From: an uncultured beta proteobacterium | GTDB lineage: Bacteria; Pseudomonadota; Gammaproteobacteria; Burkholderiales; Burkholderiaceae_C | Direction: 5' to 3' | DNA length: 64,000 bases | NCBI GenBank assembly: GCA_903823025.1 | Contig: CAIJRK010000023.1 | Span: forward strand, 1-64,000 | Part shown: piece by piece, positions 25,321-34,219 of the stretch | Position numbering within the stretch: position 1 is the first letter of the stretch | Layout of the letters: the number at the start of each line of letters is the position of its first letter | The notes under the pieces: model-generated | Seen by the model: only the letters and a program-made list of their open reading frames with translations | Told to the model about the DNA's origin: nothing | Databases searched by the model: none | Translations under genes and position numbers: made by a program

Positions 25321-25695
25321 ATGCGTCAAAAAATACTGGTAGCCGACGACGAACCCAATATCGTGATCTCGCTGGAATACCTGTTCAAGCGCGAAGGCTA
25401 CACCGTCCTGTTAGCCCGCGACGGCCAGGAGGCGCTGGACATGATTGCCAGCGAAAAGCCCGATTTGGTGTTGCTGGACGTGATGATGCCTAAAAAAACA
25501 GGCTTTGAGGTCTGCCAGGCGGTACGGGCCAATGAGGTCTTGCAGGCGACAAAAATTCTCATGCTCACCGCCAAAGGGCGCGACACCGACATCAGCAAAG
25601 GGCTGGCGCTGGGCGCTGACGCCTACATGACCAAGCCGTTTTCAACCCGCGAGTTGGTGCAAAAAGTAGCCGCCATGTTGGCGGGCCAGCCATGA
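25321..25695 (+). CDS. Receiver-only response regulator
   Basis: A 124-residue CheY-like receiver with no output domain. The acidic pair is D9/D10 (VADDEPN), the phosphorylated aspartate is D53 in LVLLDVMMP, T83-region LMLTAKGRD carries the switch Thr, and K105-region YMTKPFS the conserved lysine. It should take phosphate from the CbrA-like kinase just upstream and act by protein contact. Its stop overlaps the ATG of the following pseudokinase-exonuclease gene (ATGA), which makes that protein an obvious candidate partner. AAAAAGGAGA precedes the start. Confidence 0.94.
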   Translation: MRQKILVADDEPNIVISLEYLFKREGYTVLLARDGQEALDMIASEKPDLVLLDVMMPKKTGFEVCQAVRANEVLQATKILMLTAKGRDTDISKGLALGADAYMTKPFSTRELVQKVAAMLAGQP

Positions 25696-27869
25696 AAGTG
25701 GATCGCCGACTACTTCTGTCCATTGCGGGCGTGGGGCTGGGACTGGCCGCCTGGCTGGGCTTTACCGTCGCGATGGTTTGGTCCACGCTGGCGCTGGCTG
25801 AACGCGAGGCGGTGGGCGCCATACTCAACTCCCGGCTGGCGTTGCTGGGCTTGAGTTGGGCGCTGGCCCTGATGCTGGCGGCCTCGGTGTTGCGCGTGCT
25901 CTATTACCGCTATGCAGGCGCCCCGGCGCGCTTGCTGGAAGAAACCCGCGTCTTGCTGGCGGCCACGCAGCCGCAGCAATTGGTGCCGCGCGGCAGTGCT
26001 GAAATTCAGGCGCTCACGCAAGCGATTAACGACCTGGCAGCCCAGCGCGACCACCTGCGTCAAGACGTGAGCCAAAAAATCGCGCAAGCCAACCTGAGCG
26101 TGCAGCAAGAAAAAAACCGACTCGCCGCGCTGATGTCCGAACTCACCCAAAGCGTCGTGGTGTGCAATCTGGATGGCCGGATTTTGCTCTACAACAGCCG
26201 CGCCAAACTACAGTTTCGGGCTTTGTCCAATGCGCCCGCGTTGGCCGATGGTGCCGAGTTGATTGGCATTGGACGCTCGATTTATGCCGTGTTTGATCGT
26301 CAGTTGGTCGCGCACGCGCTGGAGACCATTCATCAGCGCATGGGGCGTGGCTTGGCTAGTCCGTCAGCGCAGTTTGTGACCACCACCCGCAGCGGTCAAT
26401 TGCTGCGCGTGCAAATGGCTCCGGTGCGAACCGGCGAGGACGAGGTGCCTTTGTCGGCAGGCGTCAGTGGCGTCAGCGGCTTTGTGCTGATGCTCGACAA
26501 CGTGACGCAGGCCTTTGAAGAGGAGAGTTTGCGTGACCAGTTGCTGCACGGCCTGACCGAACGCAGTCGCTCCTCGCTGGCCAATATGCAGGCCGCCGTG
26601 GACATGCTCGCCTATCCCGATCTGGACGCCGATATGCGCACCCGTTTTCTGACGGTGGTGCGTGAAGAGGTCAGCGCGATGAGCCTGCGAATCACCGATT
26701 TAGCGCAACGGGCCACGCTCGGTCTCAAGACCCGCTGGCCGCTGGAAGAAATGCTTGGCGCCGACTTTTTGTTGGCCGCGCAACAACGCATCAAAACCGA
26801 AAGCCAGCGGCCAGTCTCGCTCACCGACGTGGCGACTTCGGTCTGGTTGCGCGTGGACAGCTACAGCTTGATTCAGGTTTTGAGCTATCTGGCCTGTCGG
26901 CTGGTGGATGAGTTTGATGTCAGGTTTTTGCAATTGCGCCTGCAAGTGGTGGGCGAACGCGCCCAGCTGGATCTGATCTGGAGCGGCCACGTCATGAGCA
27001 CCGAAACTGTGATGTCCTGGGAGATGGATGCCATGCGCTTTGGCGCTGAGAGTACACCGCTGACGGTGCGCGACGTGGTGGCGCGTCATGGCGGCGAGAT
27101 GTGGTTTGAGCGCGAGCGCACCCGCCACGAAGCCTTCTTTCGCTTTTTGCTGCCGCTGGCCGATGCGCAAGCGCAGTTGGCGGCGACCCAACTCATGCAA
27201 ATTGACAGCCGTCCCGAGTACTACGACTTTGACTTGTTCAAAGTGACGGAGCAGGGCAGTGTGCTCGATGACCAGTTGCTCACTGCCTTGTCCTACACCG
27301 TGTTTGACACCGAAACCACGGGCCTGAATCCTTCGGACGGCGACGAGATTATTCAAATTGGTGCGGCGCGCATTGTGAATGGCAAGTTGCGTCGGCAAGA
27401 AAGTTTTGAACAACTGGTGGACCCGGAGCGGTTGATTCCGGCGGCCTCCATTCCGATTCACGGCATCACGCAAGAGATGGTTCAGGGCAAGCCGTGCATC
27501 GGTGAAGTGCTGCCGTCGTTTCACACGTTTGTGCAAGACACGGTGCTGGTGGCACACAACGCCGCCTTTGATATGAAGTTTTTGCAGCTCAAGGAGGCGC
27601 AAACCGGTCTGGTTTTTTACCAGCCGGTGCTTGACACCTTGTTGTTATCAGCAGTGGTGCATCCCAATCAAACCTCGCACCGGCTGGAAGCCATTGCCGA
27701 GCGGTTAAACATCACGGTGTTGGGGCGACACACCGCGTTAGGCGACGCTATCGTGACCGCCGAGGTGTGGCTGCGGCTGATTCCGCTGCTCAACGAGATG
27801 GGCATTCACACCCTGCGGCAAGCGCGGGAAGCGGCGCAAAAAACCTATTACGCCCGCATTAAATACTGA
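25692..27869 (+). CDS. Membrane protein with degenerate histidine kinase fused to a DEDDh 3'-5' exonuclease
   Basis: 725 residues. Two membrane segments (about 7-30 and 48-68) are followed by a helical linker, a PAS-like region (about 145-265), a region that aligns with HisKA-HATPase_c (about 280-495), and a DnaQ-like exonuclease (about 535-705). The kinase part has lost key residues: the usual histidine position is E290 (TERSRSSLANMQAAV), the N-box reads VLSYLACRLVDE without Asn, and the glycine box is gone. The exonuclease set is complete: D539 and E541 in FDTETTG, D627 in AAFDMKF, H680 and D685 in HTALGDA. It overlaps the response regulator stop. Substrate DNA or RNA is unknown. Confidence 0.88.
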   Translation: MKVDRRLLLSIAGVGLGLAAWLGFTVAMVWSTLALAEREAVGAILNSRLALLGLSWALALMLAASVLRVLYYRYAGAPARLLEETRVLLAATQPQQLVPRGSAEIQALTQAINDLAAQRDHLRQDVSQKIAQANLSVQQEKNRLAALMSELTQSVVVCNLDGRILLYNSRAKLQFRALSNAPALADGAELIGIGRSIYAVFDRQLVAHALETIHQRMGRGLASPSAQFVTTTRSGQLLRVQMAPVRTGEDEVPLSAGVSGVSGFVLMLDNVTQAFEEESLRDQLLHGLTERSRSSLANMQAAVDMLAYPDLDADMRTRFLTVVREEVSAMSLRITDLAQRATLGLKTRWPLEEMLGADFLLAAQQRIKTESQRPVSLTDVATSVWLRVDSYSLIQVLSYLACRLVDEFDVRFLQLRLQVVGERAQLDLIWSGHVMSTETVMSWEMDAMRFGAESTPLTVRDVVARHGGEMWFERERTRHEAFFRFLLPLADAQAQLAATQLMQIDSRPEYYDFDLFKVTEQGSVLDDQLLTALSYTVFDTETTGLNPSDGDEIIQIGAARIVNGKLRRQESFEQLVDPERLIPAASIPIHGITQEMVQGKPCIGEVLPSFHTFVQDTVLVAHNAAFDMKFLQLKEAQTGLVFYQPVLDTLLLSAVVHPNQTSHRLEAIAERLNITVLGRHTALGDAIVTAEVWLRLIPLLNEMGIHTLRQAREAAQKTYYARIKY

Positions 27870-27886
27870 GGTGCCGCGAGCCAAAA

Positions 27887-27906
27887 GGCCGGTGTTAAAA
27901 CCGGCC
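27887..27906 (-). terminator. Hairpin at the end of two convergent genes
   Basis: GGCCGGT pairs with ACCGGCC around a short loop; on the minus strand it is followed by TTTT. It lies over the stop codon of the minus-strand CBS-DUF294 gene and 18 bases after the plus-strand exonuclease gene. Confidence 0.5.
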
Positions 27907-29349
27907 CGACTGGTAGCGTCCACCCAGCACGCCTTGCAGGGTTTGAACCACTGAGAAAGCATTTTTAAGGTGACTGCGTTCCAGATTGGAGAGTTCGTCG
28001 AGCGCCAGAAAGTTGTCAGGCGCCTGACCTTTGGCGGTTTGGCGCGCTTGGTGGGCAATGCGCAGTTTGCCTAAAAACTCCAGTGCATCGCGCAAGTCGC
28101 GCGCGCTTTGTGCGCTCACCTCGCCCTCATTGGCCACGCCTTCGAGCCGGTCATGCGTGTTGACCGCCGCCACGCCACCGGCCAGCGCATAAACCCGGGC
28201 CAAGTCAACGATAGGCACGATGCCAGTGTGCTTGAGATCAATGGTGCGGGGGTTTTCACCGCCGCGCGTAGGAGAAATGCTGCCAAACAGACCCAGTGGC
28301 GGGCGGTGTTTGAGCGCATTGTTGACCATGTGCGCCAGAAAAAGACTGTTGCCCTTAGTGCGCGAGAGCACCTCTTGACGCAGTGAGTCCAGCAGCGCGG
28401 TTTTGCCATAAATGGCGCGCTGGTCAAAGAACACGCAGGTCAGCATCAGCGCTGTCGGCTCGGGGACAGTCACCCACTTTAAAAAATACTGTGCCCATTG
28501 CTGGCGCGGCTGGCGCCAGGTGTCAGTCATGGCCATCATCTCGCCGGGACAGTGGATGTAGCCGCAATCGGCTAGCCCGTCGCAGACAAACTTTGAAAAA
28601 ACGCGGAAGTAGTCGCCGTGCAAGACCGGGTCAAAGGTGTCATCGAGAATCAGGCAGTTGTCCTGGTCGGTTTTGGCGCTTTGTTCGCTGCGCGCCTGCG
28701 ACCCGGCGGCCACCCAGACATAGTCAATCGGGGCCGGGCCAAACTTGAGTTCAGCGAGTTGGATGAGGCGCACGGTGATCGCATCGGTGATGGCGGTGAC
28801 GATGTGCCCGGTGCTGTAGGCGCTGGTGTCAGCGGCGGCCAGATTTTGCTGCAACTGCGCGACTTTGGCGCTGATGCGGGCCAAGCCCTCAACCGTGGTT
28901 TGCTTGTAAATGTCGCCCACCAGATAAACGGCGGAGGTGCTGTGTTGCTCGGTCAGGTCGGTGGCGGTGATCATGCCCAGCAGGCGCTGGCCGTCCATCA
29001 CCGGCACATGATGAATGTTGTGGCGCGCCATGAGCAGCAGGGCTTCAAAGGCGGGGCTGTTGGCGGCTACGGTCATGGGGTTCAGGGTGGCAATGTCGGC
29101 CACCGCGCGCGCACTGTCCAACCCTTGCGCCACCACCCGATTGCGCAAATCGCGGTCGGTGACCAGTCCGACCAGCCGGTCCTGCGCCACCAGCAACACC
29201 GAGGACACCCGCAAGTCACGCATCAATTCGGCGGCGGCGCGAATGGAGGTGGTGGGCGCCAGAGTAATCGGTTCGCGCCTGATCAGGGTGCGAATCGGCG
29301 TGCCCAGCAGATTGACGGCTGTCGTGTCGGAAAGTGGATTCAGAGTCAT
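27895..29349 (-). CDS. CBS-pair protein with DUF294 nucleotidyltransferase-like domains
   Basis: 484 residues. Two CBS motifs (about 15-135: PITLAPTTSIRAAAELMRD, IHHVPVMDGQRLLGMITATD) form an adenine-nucleotide-binding module. Then comes a DUF294-type nucleotidyltransferase-like domain with GSQARSEQSAKTDQDNCLI near 220-238, where the DQD acids are the presumed metal ligands, and a helical C-terminal domain. Many relatives also have an N-terminal cyclic-nucleotide-binding domain; here it is absent. Such genes are often near VC_2705-type symporters and DnaQ-like exonucleases, as here. The target of nucleotidyl transfer, if any, is unknown. Confidence 0.88.
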   Translation of the reverse strand: MTLNPLSDTTAVNLLGTPIRTLIRREPITLAPTTSIRAAAELMRDLRVSSVLLVAQDRLVGLVTDRDLRNRVVAQGLDSARAVADIATLNPMTVAANSPAFEALLLMARHNIHHVPVMDGQRLLGMITATDLTEQHSTSAVYLVGDIYKQTTVEGLARISAKVAQLQQNLAAADTSAYSTGHIVTAITDAITVRLIQLAELKFGPAPIDYVWVAAGSQARSEQSAKTDQDNCLILDDTFDPVLHGDYFRVFSKFVCDGLADCGYIHCPGEMMAMTDTWRQPRQQWAQYFLKWVTVPEPTALMLTCVFFDQRAIYGKTALLDSLRQEVLSRTKGNSLFLAHMVNNALKHRPPLGLFGSISPTRGGENPRTIDLKHTGIVPIVDLARVYALAGGVAAVNTHDRLEGVANEGEVSAQSARDLRDALEFLGKLRIAHQARQTAKGQAPDNFLALDELSNLERSHLKNAFSVVQTLQGVLGGRYQSGRF

Positions 29350-29372
29350 CGGAATTTCTCAGTAAGAATGGC

Positions 29373-29816
29373 CTAGTAACGACCAAATTTAAGAATCCGG
29401 GTGGCCAGCAGCGTCTCGGTCAAAAAGCATAGGAGAGCCAGTAAAAAGCTGCTAACGCCGGTCAGAAAAGAGATAGTAGCAATACGCGGCGTGGGCAGGA
29501 CCGTGGTCTCACCCAAAAACAGCACCACGATGGTCGTCCCAATCAGCAAAGCGCACAAAGTGAGCAGCGCAATGCAGATGTTGACCAAGGCTGCGCGCTG
29601 TCTGAGCAGCTTTAACTCGGTGTAGGCCTGCGTCATTAAGTTGTCCGGCGTGGCCGCTTCAACCCGGCCTTCGAGCACGCGGGCGCGGTCGATGATGCGG
29701 GCCAGTCGCCCGGCCACCGTGCCAATCATCGCGGCCACCGCCGTCAGGAAGAAAACCGGGGCCACGGCGAGCTGAATGGCGTGGGTGACGGTCGCAAGAT
29801 CAAGGGCAAAGAACAT
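29373..29816 (-). CDS. DUF2721 membrane protein
   Basis: 147 residues with three membrane segments (about 15-35, 75-100 and 115-138). VAPVFFLTAVAAMIGTVAGR followed by LARIIDRARVLE is the DUF2721 pattern. The function is unknown. It lies between prfC and the CBS-DUF294 gene on the same strand with short spacers (18 and 23 bases), so the three could share a transcript. Confidence 0.85.
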   Translation of the reverse strand: MFFALDLATVTHAIQLAVAPVFFLTAVAAMIGTVAGRLARIIDRARVLEGRVEAATPDNLMTQAYTELKLLRQRAALVNICIALLTLCALLIGTTIVVLFLGETTVLPTPRIATISFLTGVSSFLLALLCFLTETLLATRILKFGRY

Positions 29817-29834
29817 AAAACCGCCTGAAAGTTT

Positions 29835-31466
29835 TTAACCTGCTGATTGCAGCGCCAAGCCGGCGTGTTCGCGCAAGGGATGGAAGTGAATTTTAGGGAA
29901 CCGTTCTTGCGCTAAACGGACATCGTATTGCGAGGTGGTCAGATACGCCAGCGTGTTGGCCGCGTCGCGTGCCATGCGCATCGGGTAGGCATCGCAAAAA
30001 GTTTTGAGTTCGGCGGGCGTGTCGGCGGTGATCCAGCGCGCGCCGGTGTATTGGCTGCCTTCGAGTCGAATGTCGGCGTCGTATTCACCTTTGAGGCGGT
30101 GTTGCACCACTTCAAACTGGAGTTGCCCAATCGCGCCCAGCAGCATGTTGCCGCCAATCTCGGGGCGGAACACCTGAATCGCGCCTTCTTCACCCAACTG
30201 CGCCAACCCTTGCTGGAGTTGCTTGGTGCGCAACGGGTTGCGCAGTACCACGGTCATGAACAGTTCAGGCGCAAAGAAGGGCAGGCCGGTGAACTGCAGA
30301 GCCACGCTGCCGTCGGTAATGGTGTCGCCCAACTGCACGCCGCCGTGGGTGGTAAAGCCCACAATGTCGCCCGCATAGGCTTCTTCCACCGCCTCGCGGC
30401 GCTGGCTCATGAAGGTGACCACGCTGGTCGGGCGCATCTCTTTGCTGGTGCGCATGACTTTGAGTTTCAGGCCCGGCGTGTATTTGCCGGAACAAATGCG
30501 CACAAAGGCAATGCGGTCGCGGTGGTTGGCATCCATATTGGCCTGCACTTTGAACACGACGCCCGAAAACGCCTGATCTTCGGGTCGCACTTCTTTGATC
30601 ACCGGCTGCTTGTTGACGACCAGCGAACTGGTGCGCGGTTGCGGCGACGGGGCCAGATCGACCAGCGCGTCCAGCACTTCCATCACGCCAAAGTTGTTCA
30701 CGCCGGAACCGAAGAAAACCGGGGTTTGTTTGCCGGCCAAAAAGGCTTCGCGGTCCCAAGTGGGCGAGGCACCTACGGCCAATTCCATGCTGTCCATGGC
30801 TGACTCGAACTCATAGCCAAAGCGCTGGGTTAGCGCCTCTTTATCGGACAAGGGGATGGCGTCAAAGTCTTGTGGCAAGCGGGCGCTGCCCGACTCGAAA
30901 ACCGTCATGGACTGCGTGCGCAAATTCACGATGCCGCCAAATGTTTTGCCTTGACCAACGGGCCAAGTCATCGGCACGCAGGGCATTCCTAACTCGCGCT
31001 CAATCTCATCGAGAATGTCCAGCGGCTCGCGCACCTCGCGGTCCATCTTGTTGACAAAGGTGATGATCGGCGTGTTGCGCTGGCGGCACACTTCAATCAG
31101 GCGGCGCGTTTGCGCTTCAACCCCATTGGCCGCGTCAATCACCATCAGCGCTGAATCGACAGCGGTCAGCACGCGGTAGGTGTCTTCTGAGAAGTCTTTG
31201 TGGCCGGGCGTGTCCAGCAAGTTGATGACATGGTCGCGGTACAGCATTTGCATCACGCTGGACGCCACGGAAATACCCCGTTGTTTCTCGATTTCCATCC
31301 AGTCAGAGGTGGCGTGGCGGGTGGCTTTGCGCGCCTTGACGGAGCCTGCAATCTGGATCGCGCCCGAGAACAGCAAGAGCTTTTCGGTCAGCGTGGTTTT
31401 ACCCGCGTCCGGGTGGGAGATGATGGCGAACGTGCGGCGACGGTGGGTTTCGGCTTGATAGGACAT
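29835..31466 (-). CDS. prfC: Peptide chain release factor 3
   Basis: Translational GTPase that recycles class I release factors RF1/RF2 from the ribosome. The G1 motif SHPDAGKTT is at about 19-27, the switch region EIEKQRGISVASS at about 60-72, DTPGHKDFSED is the G3 motif and FVNKMDRE the G4 motif, followed by domains II and III. 543 residues, close to the normal length. The frame continues upstream to 31592, but ATG 31466 gives the standard start MSYQAETHRRRTFAIISHP. It is divergent from ahcY; the region between holds the SAH riboswitch. Confidence 0.96.
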   Translation of the reverse strand: MSYQAETHRRRTFAIISHPDAGKTTLTEKLLLFSGAIQIAGSVKARKATRHATSDWMEIEKQRGISVASSVMQMLYRDHVINLLDTPGHKDFSEDTYRVLTAVDSALMVIDAANGVEAQTRRLIEVCRQRNTPIITFVNKMDREVREPLDILDEIERELGMPCVPMTWPVGQGKTFGGIVNLRTQSMTVFESGSARLPQDFDAIPLSDKEALTQRFGYEFESAMDSMELAVGASPTWDREAFLAGKQTPVFFGSGVNNFGVMEVLDALVDLAPSPQPRTSSLVVNKQPVIKEVRPEDQAFSGVVFKVQANMDANHRDRIAFVRICSGKYTPGLKLKVMRTSKEMRPTSVVTFMSQRREAVEEAYAGDIVGFTTHGGVQLGDTITDGSVALQFTGLPFFAPELFMTVVLRNPLRTKQLQQGLAQLGEEGAIQVFRPEIGGNMLLGAIGQLQFEVVQHRLKGEYDADIRLEGSQYTGARWITADTPAELKTFCDAYPMRMARDAANTLAYLTTSQYDVRLAQERFPKIHFHPLREHAGLALQSAG

Positions 31467-31530
31467 GAGTTTTAGCGTGAGGCGACCGGGTTGCGCGACT
31501 GTGAAAGGCTGGAAAAAGGTAGAATTATCG

Positions 31531-31628
31531 CCTTCCGAGGAGCGATGCAGTTCAGTCCAATTGAACGAGGCTCGGATCGCGTGAATTGGCATGGGCCACT
31601 CACCGCATCAACTGCGCTCACCCACGGC
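31531..31628 (+). ncRNA. SAH riboswitch in the ahcY leader
   Basis: The conserved SAH aptamer elements appear in order: CCTTCCGAGGAGCG (31531-31544), GAGGCTCGG (31567-31575) pairing back with CCGAG as the pseudoknot-type helix, a variable arm, and TGCGCTCACCCACGGC (31613-31628) closing P1 with GAGCG. SAH riboswitches sense S-adenosylhomocysteine and turn on its recycling, which fits the downstream ahcY gene. Confidence 0.93.
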
Positions 31629-31681
31629 TCTGTGAGGTGAGGCTTTCTTAAAAGTTTCCCCTTTGCAAGCCGTGGTTTTTT
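31622..31681 (+). terminator. Terminator-like hairpin overlapping the SAH aptamer (expression platform)
   Basis: CCACGGCT (31622-31629) pairs perfectly with AGCCGTGG (31668-31675), followed by six Ts. Its left arm is part of the aptamer's 3' end, so ligand binding and terminator formation could exclude each other. This would explain transcription-level control. The long loop makes it less certain. Confidence 0.6.
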
Positions 31682-31704
31682 CAAATTAACTTTTTGAGCG
31701 AGCT

Positions 31705-33201
31705 ATGAGCACTGTATTAAAACCCATCAAAAAACAAGCCAAGACCAGCGTTAAAACCAACGTCAACGTTGAGGTTAAAACGCAAGATTACGTGATTGCC
31801 GACTTGGCCCTCGCCGCCTGGGGCCGCAAAGAGTTGAACATTGCCCAAACCGAAATGCCCGGTCTGATGGCGATTCGTGAAGAATTTGCCAAGGCGCAAC
31901 CGCTCAAAGGCGCGCGCATCACCGGCTCGCTTCACATGACGATTCAAACCGGCGTGCTGGTCGAAACCTTGCAAGCCCTGGGCGCTGAAGTGCGTTGGGC
32001 GTCGTGCAACATTTTCTCGACCCAAGACCACGCCGCCGCTGCGCTGGTTGAAGCGGGCACGCCCGTGTTTGCCTACAAAGGCGAAAACCTGACCGACTAC
32101 TGGGACTACACCCACCGCATTTTTGAGTTTGGCAAAAAGGGCACCAAAACCGAAGGCCCGAACATGATTCTGGACGACGGCGGCGATGCGACGTTGCTGA
32201 TGCACTTGGGTGCCAAGGCTGAGAAAGACATCACCTTGCTGGCCAATCCCGGCAGCGAAGAAGAAGTTTGCCTGTTTGCCGCCATCAAGGCCAAGCTGCT
32301 GGTGGACGCCACTTGGTACAGCCGTCGCTTGAAAAACATCATCGGCGTGACCGAAGAAACCACCACCGGCGTGCTGCGTTTGAACGAAATGTCGGCCAAG
32401 GGTGAGCTGGCTTTTCGCGCCATCAACGTCAACGATTCCGTGACCAAAAGCAAGTTTGACAACCTGTACGGTTGCCGCGAATCCTTGGTGGACGCCATCA
32501 AGCGCGCCACCGATGTGATGATTGCTGGCAAGGTGGCTTGCGTGGCCGGTTATGGCGACGTTGGCAAGGGTTCCGCCCAAGCCTTGCGCGCCCTGTCCGC
32601 CCAAGTCTGGGTGACCGAGGTGGACCCGATCAATGCGCTGCAAGCCGCGATGGAAGGCTACAAAGTGGTCACCATGGAATATGCCGCTGACAAGTGCGAT
32701 ATTTTTGTCTCTGCTACGGGCAACAAAAACGTCATCACCTACAAGCACATGGCGGCCATGAAAGACCAGGCCATCGTTTGCAACATTGGTCACTTTGACA
32801 ATGAAATCGATGTGGCGTCGCTGTCCAAATGCAAGTGGGAAGAGATCAAGCCGCAAGTGGACCACGTCATCTTTCCGGCCAAAGGCAAAACGCCTGCCAA
32901 GCGCATCATCTTGCTGGCCAAAGGCCGCTTGGTGAACCTGGGTTGCGGCACAGGCCACCCCAGCTTTGTGATGTCGTCAAGCTTTGCCAACCAGACGATT
33001 GCCCAGATCGAACTGTTCACCAAGCCTAAAGACTACAAGTCGGGCCAGGTTTATGTGTTGCCCAAGCATTTGGATGAAAAAGTGGCTCGTTTGCACCTGA
33101 GCAAAGTTGGCGCGATGTTGAGCGAACTCACCGACGAACAAGCCGCCTACATTGGCGTGAGCAAAAACGGCCCTTACAAAGCCGACAGCTACCGCTATTA
33201 A
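31705..33201 (+). CDS. ahcY: Adenosylhomocysteinase (SAH hydrolase)
   Basis: NAD-dependent cytoplasmic enzyme splitting S-adenosylhomocysteine into adenosine and homocysteine, which removes the product of methylations. Conserved sequences include [29 protein letters not shown] and NAD-binding [14 protein letters not shown] near 280, and the C-terminus [10 protein letters not shown]. 498 residues, with an N-terminal extension of about 25 basic and polar residues ([19 protein letters not shown]) compared with many homologues. It is controlled by the SAH riboswitch in its leader and followed by tlyA and metF. Confidence 0.98.
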   Translation: MSTVLKPIKKQAKTSVKTNVNVEVKTQDYVIADLALAAWGRKELNIAQTEMPGLMAIREEFAKAQPLKGARITGSLHMTIQTGVLVETLQALGAEVRWASCNIFSTQDHAAAALVEAGTPVFAYKGENLTDYWDYTHRIFEFGKKGTKTEGPNMILDDGGDATLLMHLGAKAEKDITLLANPGSEEEVCLFAAIKAKLLVDATWYSRRLKNIIGVTEETTTGVLRLNEMSAKGELAFRAINVNDSVTKSKFDNLYGCRESLVDAIKRATDVMIAGKVACVAGYGDVGKGSAQALRALSAQVWVTEVDPINALQAAMEGYKVVTMEYAADKCDIFVSATGNKNVITYKHMAAMKDQAIVCNIGHFDNEIDVASLSKCKWEEIKPQVDHVIFPAKGKTPAKRIILLAKGRLVNLGCGTGHPSFVMSSSFANQTIAQIELFTKPKDYKSGQVYVLPKHLDEKVARLHLSKVGAMLSELTDEQAAYIGVSKNGPYKADSYRY

Positions 33202-33222
33202 AAACCGCTCGCTACCTGCTAC

Positions 33223-33255
33223 TCGGCATCCCGTGGCGCAAGTCCGGGATGCCGA
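33223..33255 (+). repeat. Perfect 11-base hairpin between ahcY and tlyA
   Basis: TCGGCATCCCG and CGGGATGCCGA pair perfectly around an 11-base loop with no T-run after it. It could be an mRNA processing or stabilising structure that sets different levels for ahcY and the downstream genes, or a weak terminator. Confidence 0.6.
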
Positions 33256-33295
33256 ACAAGAACAGCCACTAACCAACCTATGACCACGATTCAAA

Positions 33296-34219
33296 ATGCG
33301 CGCTGACCAACTCCTAGTCCAACGAAACCTCGCCAGCACCCGCTCACAAGCCCAGCGGCTCATCGCCAACGGCGTGCAGTGGCTCAAAGGCGTGGAATGG
33401 AAAACTGTCACCAAAAACGGCGACGACATTCCGCTTGACGCCGACATCAAACTGCTTGACGACTCGGAGGCGCGCTACGTGTCGCGCGGCGGCCTGAAGC
33501 TGGAGGCGGCCTTGAAACAAGTCGGCTTGAATGTGACCGGTCTGGCGTGTCTGGACGTGGGCCAATCCACCGGCGGTTTTACCGATTGCTTGTTGCAACA
33601 CGGCGCCGCCTCGGTGGTCGGCGTGGACGTGGGCAGCGCCCAGTTGCACCCCAAACTGCGCGCCGACCCGCGTGTGTTGTGCGTTGAAAAAGTTAACGCC
33701 CGCGCACTGGTCGCCGACGATTTAGTCGCCGCCTATGAACAAAGCATCGGCGAGGACGGCCAATTTAGCCGTGTTTCAATCCACGCCCCTTTCGGAGCGA
33801 ATTTAGAAGAGGTTAACCCTCTCCCAAATGAATTTTATGCCCCTGAAGGGGGCGGTTTCAAACCGGATTTGGTTTTAGATGAAGATGACCAAGTCGTCGA
33901 GTCAGAATTCAAGCCTGAATTTGACTTGATCGTGGCCGACCTGTCCTTCATCTCGCAAACGCTGGTGTTGCCTGCCGTGGTGCCCTTGCTGAAAAGCGGC
34001 GGCACTTTGCTGACCCTGGTCAAGCCCCAGTTTGAGCTGCAGCCCGGCCAAGTGGGCAAGGGTGGCATTGTGAAAGACGCCAGCTTTTATCCGTTGATCG
34101 AGAAGCGTCTGCGCGAGGCCTGCGAAGCGCTCGGCCTCAACGTCACCGCATGGTTCAACTCGCCCATTGACGGCGGCGACGGCAACCGCGAATTCTTTAT
34201 TTGCGCCCGCAAGCCATGA
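33296..34219 (+). CDS. tlyA: TlyA-family rRNA 2'-O-methyltransferase with an extra insert
   Basis: Predicted SAM-dependent ribose methyltransferase. An S4 RNA-binding domain (MRADQLLVQRNLASTRSQAQ, about 1-60) precedes an FtsJ-like domain with the SAM motif CLDVGQSTGGFTDCLL near 82-97 and DLIVADLSFISQTLVLP near 210-226. It is 307 residues, about 40-50 longer than usual; the extra part is about 155-205, between two conserved strands, and begins with VSIHAPFGANLEE. The insert stays in frame and is acidic. The stop overlaps the metF ATG. Its product SAH is removed by the ahcY enzyme encoded just upstream. Confidence 0.9.
   Translation: MRADQLLVQRNLASTRSQAQRLIANGVQWLKGVEWKTVTKNGDDIPLDADIKLLDDSEARYVSRGGLKLEAALKQVGLNVTGLACLDVGQSTGGFTDCLLQHGAASVVGVDVGSAQLHPKLRADPRVLCVEKVNARALVADDLVAAYEQSIGEDGQFSRVSIHAPFGANLEEVNPLPNEFYAPEGGGFKPDLVLDEDDQVVESEFKPEFDLIVADLSFISQTLVLPAVVPLLKSGGTLLTLVKPQFELQPGQVGKGGIVKDASFYPLIEKRLREACEALGLNVTAWFNSPIDGGDGNREFFICARKP
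33773..33802 (+). other. Single CRISPR-repeat-like sequence inside tlyA
   Basis: GTTTCAATCCACGC followed by CCCTTTCGGAGCGA resembles one type I-C CRISPR repeat in 5' sequence, hairpin position and GCGA near the end. In-frame translation gives VSIHAP, the peptide commonly produced by spurious frames across such arrays. No second copy and no spacers are present, so this is not an array. Confidence 0.4.

Noticed and set aside
31717-32958. 413-codon minus-strand open frame opposite ahcY
   Set aside because: Antisense shadow of a highly conserved enzyme; no recognisable motifs.
33773-33802. CRISPR array
   Set aside because: Only one repeat-like unit inside a coding sequence; no second repeat, no spacers and no cas genes.
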